Made by a program: the position numbers and the translations under genes
Shown: piece after piece, positions 1-6,271 of the stretch
How positions within the stretch are numbered: the first letter of the stretch is position 1
How the letters are laid out: every line of letters begins with the position of its first letter
Assembly: GCA_016715105.1 (NCBI GenBank)
Contig: JADKBO010000001.1
Coordinates: 1 to 16,414, forward strand
DNA length: 16,414 bases
Origin: Saprospiraceae bacterium
GTDB taxonomy: Bacteria > Bacteroidota > Bacteroidia > Chitinophagales > Saprospiraceae
Direction: 5' to 3'
Notes under the pieces: generated by a model
Database searches by the model: none
The model's input: the letters and a program-made list of their open reading frames with translations, nothing else
What the model was told of the DNA's origin: nothing

Positions 1-927
1 CCACTTTATCTGAATGCCATGTTTCGACCCCATTAGGTTTTATGGCGAATGATTTTAATACCCTTCAGATGGGTTGATAGCTTCCGAGAGGAGTGTTTAA
101 ATATTATTGGATAGTAAGGATTTTATACCCAACAGTAATGACATCAGTTTACCTAAAACACTAAACAGAAAAGTAAGAATTTCAATCCGTTAGTTTTTTA
201 TATGATGAAAAAAATTATGCATTAGACAATGTCAACTTTACCATCAAATAAGGACAAACTTATGCTTTAGTAGGAAAGCACGGGTTCAGGAGCAAATCCA
301 CCATCATAAATATACTCAATAGATTTGTATTGATATACAGGAAAATATGCTAATTGACGACGTAGATATCCGACAATATGAGTTAAGCGAAAGTTGAGAG
401 ATCGTATTGCTATTGTATTACAAAGATATATTTTTATTTGAAGGCATTTTCAGAGAAAACATCTGCCCCCGCAGAGATCATAACATATCAGAACAAAAAA
501 GTGATTTTGGCAGCTAAAACAATGAAGCGCACATGAGTTTATAGAGGCGTTTCTTAAGGTGCTTTGAGTGCAAAGTTTCAGAACGCGGCAGTAACTTGTC
601 AGTAGGTCAGGGAACAATTAATCTCTTTTGTTCGTGCATTGGTTTCGAACGAATATTCTTATTTTGGATGAGAAGCAACACCATCTATTGATACCAGAAG
701 GTAAACGAAAGTAATACAATACGCTGAGGGAGAAGTTGATAGACAAAAGGACTTCTATCACATCATAGCACCAGAACTTTCTAAGATACAACATGCACAT
801 AATATGCTAGTTCTTTCTCCATGGTAAAATAATGAAAAAGGCAAATCATCAAACTTTATTAGCCAAAGAAAATGGACATTATCGAGAATTATATGATATG
901 CAGTTTCAGAAGTGCTGCGAATCATAG
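1..927 (+). pseudogene. MsbA-like ABC exporter, 3' part, frameshifted
   Basis: This is the end of an inner-membrane ABC exporter with fused permease and ATPase, of the lipid or multidrug export type. Pieces read in all three frames. The end of the membrane domain (MLFRPIRFMANDFNTLQMG, then ASERVFKLLDS) lies at about 15-115. The ATPase follows: Walker A (STGSGKST) near 276-302, the signature LSVGQ near 595-610, Walker B (ILILDE) near 653-672, the SIDT D-loop near 685, and an IAHRLSKIQ-like H-loop near 765-790. It ends ELYDMQFQKCCES with a TAG at 925-927, a natural end for the family. The 5' end is outside the window. There are at least ten frame changes plus apparent substitutions, so this is the poorest stretch of the window. 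The substrate cannot be told. Confidence 0.82.
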
Positions 928-965
928 CTGTTTTGTATTGAAAATACAATTTTTCAAAAAATAAA

Positions 966-994
966 TTTTTATACAGTAATTTCACTTATCTTTG
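966..994 (+). promoter_or_regulatory. Bacteroidetes-type promoter for the Crp/Fnr gene
   Basis: TATCTTTG at 987-994 matches the Bacteroidetes -7 box TAnnTTTG. A T-rich patch at 966-970 sits about where the -33 TTTG box should be, but does not match it well. The promoter lies between the stop of the ABC gene (927) and the proposed Crp start (1010). The same 13 bases, ACTTATCTTTGTT, recur upstream of the element's first gene at about 3150. The -7 box is seen; its activity is inferred. Confidence 0.45.
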
Positions 995-1009
995 TTAAAT
1001 CACCAACCA

Positions 1010-1677
1010 ATGAAGCCACAACATTTACGCCTTTCAATGTATCTTGCTATAATAAGCTTCATGAAAAATTCCAATTTCTGTTTGAGCCTGAGCTAATTAA
1101 TGAAATATGTAAAACAGGCATGGTTGAAACGTATAAAGAGAGGCAGTGTAGTGATGGAATGGGGCAAACCTCACATGCCATTAGTGATTACAGGTTCTGT
1201 AAGGAAGTAATGAAGGAAGACAAAGAAGGAAATGGTGTTGTTGTAATATTATTTAGAATTGGGAGATACTTGTGCGGTCACTTTAAGCTGTTTTTTAACC
1301 GTCTAAAGGTACCATTGAGGCCATTACTGAGTCTGATGCAGAAATTTATTTATTCCAGTGGAAAAATGGAAAGAATGGATGAGTGAGATTTAAAACTTGG
1401 AGAGGTTTTGTTTTGAATTAGCTATATTGTTAGGATGAATGAAATGCTGGATGCAATAGATAATCTTGCATTTAATAATATGGAAAGAGCACGCTTATAT
1501 AAGTACCTGCGAGACAAAGTTATGATCACAAAGGAATCAAACTGCATATTACCCACTTTCAGATAACCAACGAACTCCATTCTTCTAGGGTTGTAATCTC
1601 AAGATTGATGAAAAAGCTAGAAAATGAAGGGTTGGTAATGGAGCATCGTAATTATAACGAAGTTAAGGAATTTATAG
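1010..1677 (+). pseudogene. Crp/Fnr-family transcription regulator, frameshifted
   Basis: This is a cytoplasmic DNA-binding regulator with an N-terminal cyclic-nucleotide-binding-like beta-roll and a C-terminal winged helix. Reading across frames gives KLHEKFQFLFEPELINEICK, then GKPHMPLVITGSVRK, VMKEDKEGN, GDTCAVT-like, ITESDAEIYLFPVEKWKEWM, NEMLDAIDNLAF and KYLRDKVMI. The recognition helix region is ITNELHSSRVVISRLMKKLENEG at about 1562-1632. About 220 codons, normal for the family. I chose the ATG at 1010 because it follows a TATCTTTG box by 15 bases and gives the right length. The stop is probably the TAG at 1675-1677, just before mnmE. At least six frameshifts are needed. Two short ORFs inside it are fragments, not genes. 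The effector and targets cannot be told. Confidence 0.8.
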
Positions 1678-1683
1678 CAAAAC

Positions 1684-3061
1684 ATGAATCACCTTACAGA
1701 TACCATCATCGCGCCTGCTACACCACAAGGTCAAAGCGCTATTGCCGTCATCAGCTTTCGGGAAATCAAGCGATTGGCATAACAGATAAAATATTTAAGG
1801 GCAAAAAACCTACTTGAAGCGGATTCACACACCATACATTTACGGATGGATCGTAGATGGAGAAAAGGAAATAGATGAAGTCATGGTGACGGTATTCAGA
1901 GCGCCAAGACTTTCACTACAGAAGACAGTACCGAGATATCCTGCCACGGCTCACCACAATTGGTTCAAGCCATCATTTCTTTAGCAATAAAAAACGGGGC
2001 CAAATCCGCTTTCCTGGAGAATTTACGCTACGCGCCTTTCTAAATGGTCGATTAGACTTCTCTCAAGCAGAAGCTGTGGCGGACTTAATCCACGCATCAT
2101 CTGCTCAAGTCATCGGAAATAGCACTCAACCAGCTCAAAGGTCATTTTTCGTCAATGCTCAAGGAGCTAAGACAGGAGTTGATAGATTTTGCCGCCTTGA
2201 TAGAACTCGAACTGATTTTTTCTGAAGAAGACGTGGAGTTTGCCATCGTGGAAGGCTCAAAGACCTGATTCATAAGATAATTAAGGTCATCAATCCATTG
2301 CTCGATTCATTCCGATGGGGCAACAGTATCAAAGAAGGCATTCCGTAGCTATCATAGCGCGCCAAATGCCGGTAAGTCTACTTTACTCAATACCATACTC
2401 AACGAAGAAAAAGCCTTGGTCAGCGATATTGCCGGTACGACAAGAGATTTTATCGAAGATACCTTGGTGATCGATGGCATTATGTTCCGGTTTATAGATA
2501 CCGCAGGCATCCGCGAAACATCCGATATACTCGAAGGTCTAGGTATCGAAAGGTCAAAACAAAAACTCCGGGAAGCGGAAATCGTACTTTTCATCAGTGA
2601 CATCCACAAAAGCTTAGAAGAGACTATTGCTGAATTCAATAATCTGGCACTCACAAAAGATCAAACGGGCGTCATCTGCTCAACAAAGCGGATACCATCT
2701 CGCTGCACTAGCCGGCCTAAAACCCAAGTCATCGCCGAAAAAAGTGGTGTAAAAACACTGCTCATCACCGCCAAATACAAAGAAACCTTGCAACCATTGC
2801 TGACCTAGTTTTCTGAATATATCCAAAAACCACAACCAAGCAGAAGGCACCATCATCAGCAAGACCAAGACACTCGAAGCATTAGAAAACACCAAACTTT
2901 GTCTCAAAAAGTATTGGCAGGACTGTAATCAGGCCTATCATCAGACTTTGTGGCGATGGATATCCGAGAAGCACTCTTTCATCTCGGCACGATCACAGGT
3001 GAAGTATCAACAGATGATTTGCTTGGAGAGTATCTTTAGTAAGTTTTGTATAGGGAAGTAA
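1684..3061 (+). pseudogene. mnmE: tRNA modification GTPase MnmE (TrmE), frameshifted but full length
   Basis: MnmE works with MnmG to modify the wobble uridine of certain tRNAs. The start NHLTDTIIAPATPQGQSAIA is typical of the N-terminal tetrahydrofolate-binding domain, followed by LSGNQAIG, STEISCHGSPQLVQA, and GEFTLRAFLNGRLDFSQAEA. The G domain shows Walker A (APNAGKST near 2365-2385), DIAGTTRDF at about 2424-2450, DTAGIRET near 2497-2520 and LNKAD near 2678. The C-terminus is FCIGK at 3044-3058 with its conserved cysteine, then TAA. The stretch 2416-2670 is clean, but about ten single-base frameshifts break the rest (for example near 1750, 1806, 1910, 2130, 2355, 2670, 2810, 3028). The length of about 459 codons is normal. 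The codons look richer in G and C than those of the downstream element, which fits host versus acquired DNA. Confidence 0.95.
3044..3061 (+). other. Putative attachment site (attL core) at the mnmE 3' end
   Basis: TTTTGTATAGGGAAGTAA encodes the invariant FCIGK-stop end of MnmE. The 3' end of mnmE is the known target of the tyrosine integrase of Salmonella genomic island 1 and its relatives in Proteobacteria. Here a repeat-rich control region, an excisionase-like gene and a tyrosine recombinase start directly after it, and the DNA becomes more A/T rich. I infer that this is the left junction. No second full copy was found by eye, so the right junction must lie beyond the window. Confidence 0.5.
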
Positions 3062-3080
3062 CTTCCCTTCTCTTTCTTTC
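3052..3080 (+). terminator. Hairpin terminator overlapping the mnmE stop codon
   Basis: AGGGAAG at 3052-3058 pairs perfectly with CTTCCCT at 3062-3068 around a TAA loop that is the mnmE stop codon. A T-rich run (TCTCTTTCTTTCC) follows. It looks like an intrinsic terminator for mnmE. The left arm is mnmE coding sequence and the right arm may be element DNA. The same 7-3-7 palindrome could instead be an integrase core site. Confidence 0.5.
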
Positions 3081-3125
3081 CAACACCTTGTTTTTGTTGA
3101 CTTTGTATTAATATTCTTGCTCTTT

Positions 3126-3197
3126 TTTGTTGCCCAATCATTCTTTTTTACTTATCTTTGTTGCCCAGATGTGGCCAAGGCATCAAATTTGTTGCCC
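3126..3197 (+). repeat. Three TTTGTTGCCC direct repeats at exact 31-bp spacing
   Basis: TTTGTTGCCC occurs at 3126-3135, 3157-3166 and 3188-3197. Both steps are exactly 31 bp, close to three helical turns, so all copies face the same side of the DNA. A weaker copy, TTTGTTGAC, starts at 3093, 33 bp upstream. The bases between copies are not conserved. Likely roles are integrase arm-type sites, binding sites for the excisionase-like protein encoded next, or replication iterons. The first two copies overlap a promoter, so repression on binding is also plausible. Confidence 0.8.
3129..3160 (+). promoter_or_regulatory. Candidate promoter for the xis-int genes
   Basis: TATCTTTG at 3153-3160 matches the Bacteroidetes -7 box. 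GTTG at 3129-3132 is a three-of-four match to the -33 box with a 20-bp spacer. Direct repeat 1 covers the upstream box and repeat 2 covers the end of the -7 box, so a protein bound to the repeats would compete with RNA polymerase. Transcription would run into the gene at 3300. Confidence 0.4.
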
Positions 3198-3228
3198 GAA
3201 ACACATTTGGAAAATATTAGGCGAAATC

Positions 3229-3287
3229 ATGCACCATATCGCTACATAATGCACCTTGATGATACATTTCGCTACATTAATGACAAA
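3229..3287 (+). repeat. Second short repeat cluster before the HTH gene
   Basis: CGCTACAT occurs at 3240-3247 and 3270-3277, 30 bp apart, within longer imperfect copies (ATATCGCTACATAATGCACC and ATTTCGCTACATTAATGACA). ATGCACC occurs at 3229-3235 and 3249-3255, 20 bp apart. GCGAAAT at 3221-3227 is the inverse of ATTTCGC at 3266-3272. Spacings near 20 and 30 bp suggest phased protein-binding sites. The role is unknown; the excisionase-like protein or the integrase are the obvious candidates. Confidence 0.55.
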
Positions 3288-3299
3288 ATATAGTAAAAA

Positions 3300-3664
3300 A
3301 TGCAAGTACCCAAGATATGTAACCATTGCGGAAAGTCATTTATCGCTCAAACAACGGTGACGAGATTTTGTAGCCATAAATGCTCACAGAGAAACTATAA
3401 AAAGAGAGCCAAAGAAGCAAAGATTCAAAAATCATTGGAAGACACCATGACACAGATGGTTTCGCCTTCTCAGGCCAATGTCACTTCCAGCAGCTCACAA
3501 ACATCAAAAGACTTCCTTTGCATCAATGATATTTCCGATCTCTTGGGAGTAAGTAGGTGGACCATACAAAGAATGGTGAACAACGTGGCCAGCTTACAGT
3601 AAAACAAGTTGGACGTAAGAAAATGATGTCAAGGCAACAATTAGAATCCTTCTTTAAACAATAA
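3300..3664 (+). CDS. Zinc-ribbon plus helix-turn-helix protein, probable excisionase, one frameshift
   Basis: This is a small DNA-binding protein. Residues 7-28 hold four cysteines (C7, C10, C24, C28) spaced like a zinc ribbon: CNHCGKSF then RFCSHKC. A basic, Ser/Thr-rich linker follows, then an excisionase/MerR-type HTH at about 72-95 (INDISDLLGVSRWTIQRMV). As written, the frame stops at 3602. One extra base near 3585 explains this: the next frame continues NGQLTVKQVGRKKMMSRQQL and ends FFKQ at a TAA (3662-3664), which completes the usual wing of the domain. The full protein is about 121 residues. It starts at 3300, shortly after the repeat clusters, and ends 11 bases before the integrase. 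This position and fold suggest excisionase or regulator of integrase; that is inference. Confidence 0.75.
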
Positions 3665-3675
3665 CATAATGTAAA

Positions 3676-4785
3676 ATGAAGATCACATTAAGACAAAGAC
3701 AAAAGAACAATAAGATCAGCCTTTATTTGGAGTATTATGAGAAAGGCAGGAGAGAGTACGAATATCTCAATTTATATCTGATCCCAGATCCTGAGAAAGG
3801 AAGCCTAACTAAATTCCAGAAAGATGAGAATAAGCAAATCTTAGAGTTAGCTGAGACCATTAGATCAAAACGACACCTTGAAACCCAGAATAATATCTAT
3901 GGCTTCAAAGACAAAGATAAAGTCAAAGGCAGCTTCAAACAATTCTTTTCAGACTTAGCAGAAATGAAAAGGGAGAGCCTGGGCAACTATGGCAATTGGA
4001 ATGCAGTTAGAATCTACATTGACAAATACAGCCCTAAAGATGTTTCATTTGAAAGAGTCAATAAAGATTGGGTTCAAGGCTTTAGGGATTATTTAGATAG
4101 AACGGCAAGGACCAAGCATGGCAAACCTTTGGCTTTAAACTCAAAATATTCATATTTTAATAAACTCATAGCTGCCCTTAATCAAGCAGTAAAAGAACAG
4201 ATAATCCCATCAAATCCAGCTTATATGGTTGAACCATTTCCTCAGGATGAAACTCAAAGAGAGTTCTTGACCTTGGATGAATTAACCACTCTAGCGAATA
4301 CACCTTGCACTCATGAGACACTTAGAAAGATGTTTCTTTTTTCATGCATTACAGGTCTTCGTTGGGGCGATGTAGAGAAGTTGATATGGCAGGAAATCCA
4401 ACACTCCAAAGAAAATGGATATTACATCAGATTCAAACAAGAAAAGACTACTGGTGCTGAAACATTACCAATAAGTGAAGAAGCCAGAAGCCTATGTGGT
4501 GAAGAAGGCCAACCAAATGATTTAGTATTCACAGGACTCAAATATGGTAATTGGAATCAAACACATTTAAAGTCATGGCTTCGAGCTGCGGGTATCACCA
4601 AGCACATCACATACCATTGTTCCAGGCACACTTATGCCACTCTTCAATTGACTTTAGGAACGGACATATATACAGTAAGCAAATTGCTTGGTCACAAAAA
4701 CTTATCCACAACTGAGATTTATGCCAAAGTGGTCAATGAGAAGAAAGTTGAAGCTGCTAACAAAATAAATTTGAATCTAAAATGA
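3676..4785 (+). CDS. int: Tyrosine recombinase/integrase
   Basis: This intact 369-residue site-specific recombinase should catalyse integration and excision of the element. The N-terminal part (about 1-75) has the Bacteroidetes arm-binding look (ITLRQRQKNNKISLYLEYYEKG). A SAM-like core-binding domain follows at about 85-185. The catalytic domain runs from about 195. The full catalytic set is visible: R229 (TGLRWGD), K257 (QEKTTG), H314 and R317 (HCSRH), H340 (LLGHKNLSTTE) and the nucleophile Y349 (EIYAKV). No frameshift is present. The start at 3676 lies 11 bases after the upstream stop. Its stop overlaps the next ATG by four bases (ATGA), implying coupled translation. Its place beside mnmE suggests that mnmE is its target; specificity cannot be read from the sequence. 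Confidence 0.95.
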   Translation: MKITLRQRQKNNKISLYLEYYEKGRREYEYLNLYLIPDPEKGSLTKFQKDENKQILELAETIRSKRHLETQNNIYGFKDKDKVKGSFKQFFSDLAEMKRESLGNYGNWNAVRIYIDKYSPKDVSFERVNKDWVQGFRDYLDRTARTKHGKPLALNSKYSYFNKLIAALNQAVKEQIIPSNPAYMVEPFPQDETQREFLTLDELTTLANTPCTHETLRKMFLFSCITGLRWGDVEKLIWQEIQHSKENGYYIRFKQEKTTGAETLPISEEARSLCGEEGQPNDLVFTGLKYGNWNQTHLKSWLRAAGITKHITYHCSRHTYATLQLTLGTDIYTVSKLLGHKNLSTTEIYAKVVNEKKVEAANKINLNLK

Positions 4786-5843
4786 ACATACATATATTAG
4801 ATAGTTTTCTTCATGGCACTTTAAAACCATGGCTATTGGATTTTCGTGATATTAAAGCAATAGGCGAAAAACTGCGTCGAGCAAATGAATATGATCCTGA
4901 TTCTATGGAAAGTATAAAAGACATTCTTTTTCACCTGCTTTCTGATCAAAAGGAGTTAATACCAATTTTGGAATCAATCAATATTTCCACTGAGTTAAAT
5001 CTTCCATACTACAATGTTGACTTGCCTGTAGCCTTTGATTTGCCATCAACATTTATTTCTAAACTCATAAATGTGGAGTCATTAAGGTATTTTAACGAAG
5101 TTCTTTCTAATCCTTTTATTACCGATCCAGAGTTAGATATTCCGTTTCAGATCGGAGAAAAATGCCTAAAGCCACTTCTTATTATAATTGAGAAAACTAA
5201 AGAGTCCTTGGAAGAAGAAAACCTTGATTTGTCTGAAAGACGTAGCTTTGAAAATATTACACACTTTACCTTAGTTTATTTGCACAATACTGCGGTCAGT
5301 TTGTACTTCTCAATACAACATGAATATTTACCTTATCTAAATATTCAGTACCAGGATGAGAGCGATCTGTTTTTATATAAGTTTGGAAATGTTGATGCTC
5401 CAGTAACTTTGATAAAATCAAACAATGGATTATCAACTGTTCCAAAAACTAAAAATATACAAATCATAGAAAAAAAGCTATCATTCGGATTTAGTGGAGA
5501 TCAAGAAAAACTAAAATCAATCATGAAATTACTTTGTCTTCATTACAGTTTCTTAAACGAGTCACTTTGTACACAAGATCAGTTTATTACTTTATTCACA
5601 TCAAAAGACCTTTTAGCATCCACCAAAGAAGTTCACTTGTCTTGTCCAACCAATCTCTTTACTGCAACTATAGAGCATTTCAAGAAAATTGCTCCTAAAT
5701 TTAACTATGCAAATATAGATAAAAGTGGTAGGTTTTATTCGCAAGACGGTACCCTTTTAAACCAAAAACTGCTATCCAATAGCGAAAAACAAAGTAAGCT
5801 AAGTGAAGAAATAAAAATAAAGATTGCATCTTTTTTTAGTTAA
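4782..5843 (+). CDS. Uncharacterised 353-aa protein coupled to the integrase
   Basis: I do not recognise this protein. It begins inside the integrase stop codon (ATGA overlap), so the two are probably made together. It is acidic and leucine-rich, with no signal peptide, no clear membrane segment and no catalytic motif I can name. The N-terminal two thirds look alpha-helical. A shorter module from about residue 225 (KNIQIIEKKLSFGFSGDQEK) to the end has the pattern of a strand, a glycine, then helices. The near-terminal stretch NIDKSGRFYSQDGTLLNQ resembles tails I associate with accessory proteins of Bacteroidetes mobile elements, sometimes next to RteC-like regulators; this is a weak impression. 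Possible roles are directionality control, element regulation or defence. The reading frame is intact. Confidence 0.7.
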   Translation: MNIHILDSFLHGTLKPWLLDFRDIKAIGEKLRRANEYDPDSMESIKDILFHLLSDQKELIPILESINISTELNLPYYNVDLPVAFDLPSTFISKLINVESLRYFNEVLSNPFITDPELDIPFQIGEKCLKPLLIIIEKTKESLEEENLDLSERRSFENITHFTLVYLHNTAVSLYFSIQHEYLPYLNIQYQDESDLFLYKFGNVDAPVTLIKSNNGLSTVPKTKNIQIIEKKLSFGFSGDQEKLKSIMKLLCLHYSFLNESLCTQDQFITLFTSKDLLASTKEVHLSCPTNLFTATIEHFKKIAPKFNYANIDKSGRFYSQDGTLLNQKLLSNSEKQSKLSEEIKIKIASFFS

Positions 5844-5846
5844 AAT

Positions 5847-5904
5847 CATTGGGATACCATTGGGATTCATTGGGATTTTCCAATGATCATCCAATATCCC
5901 AATG
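5847..5904 (+). repeat. Array of six CATTGG half-sites, three direct then three inverted
   Basis: CATTGGGAT occurs three times at 5847-5855, 5858-5866 and 5868-5876. It is followed by the reverse-complement half-site CCAATG at 5880-5885, CCAATA at 5890-5895 and CCAATG at 5899-5904, the last inside ATCCCAATG, the exact inverse of CATTGGGAT. Steps are 9-11 bp, about one helical turn. The array begins three bases after the orphan gene's stop and lies upstream of the next HTH gene. It could be an operator array, a replication-origin-like site for the nearby primase, or a hairpin ending the int operon. Confidence 0.75.
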
Positions 5905-5960
5905 ACCATCGTTCTTGCCCCATCCCACCTTTGTAGCATTAAATAATTAAAAAAATTTTG

Positions 5961-6269
5961 ATGCACATGCAAGAACAAAATTTAATCTTAGACAAGCTCA
6001 CCGAAATTGCTAACAAACTCGATGAGCAAAACATCCTTCAGAAAACAGTCTTAAATCTTTCTGAAGCTGCCAAGTATCTTGATATAAGTGAATCTCATTT
6101 ATACAAGCTCACCAGCACAAGACAAATCCCACACTTTTGCCCACAAGGCAAAAAGCTCTACTTCCGCAGAGAAGAGTTGGACCAGTGGTTACAGCGAAAT
6201 CGTCAATCATCCACAGATGAGATCGACATAGAAGCAACCAATTATTTGATCAGAAATAAAAGAAAATAG
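5961..6269 (+). CDS. Excisionase-family helix-turn-helix DNA-binding protein
   Basis: This small protein (102 residues from the ATG at 5961) carries a MerR/excisionase-type HTH of the HTH_17 kind at about residues 33-80: LNLSEAAKYLDISESHLYKL, then the wing IPHFCPQGKKLYFRREELDQWL. The first 30 residues look like a short amphipathic helix, perhaps for dimerisation. An upstream in-frame TTG at 5958 is a less likely start; the ATG at 5967 is also possible. There is no Shine-Dalgarno sequence, only an A-rich leader, as usual in Bacteroidetes. It follows the CATTGG array, which it might bind, and ends two bases before the primase ATG. In related elements such proteins serve in excision or activate the replication gene. 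It is intact. Confidence 0.85.
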   Translation: MHMQEQNLILDKLTEIANKLDEQNILQKTVLNLSEAAKYLDISESHLYKLTSTRQIPHFCPQGKKLYFRREELDQWLQRNRQSSTDEIDIEATNYLIRNKRK

Positions 6270-6271
6270 TT

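Noticed and set aside
1120..1386. Independent 88-aa ORF
   Set aside because: Its parts (GNxVV, KMERMDE) are out-of-frame or partial reads of the Crp/Fnr gene, whose motifs continue in the other frames.
2352..2654. 100-aa minus-strand ORF
   Set aside because: It lies antisense to the best-preserved part of the MnmE G domain; no family resemblance.
3126..3197. Regular 31-bp repeat spacing as a small CRISPR array
   Set aside because: Only ten bases are conserved per unit, the rest of each unit is unrelated, and no cas gene is present.
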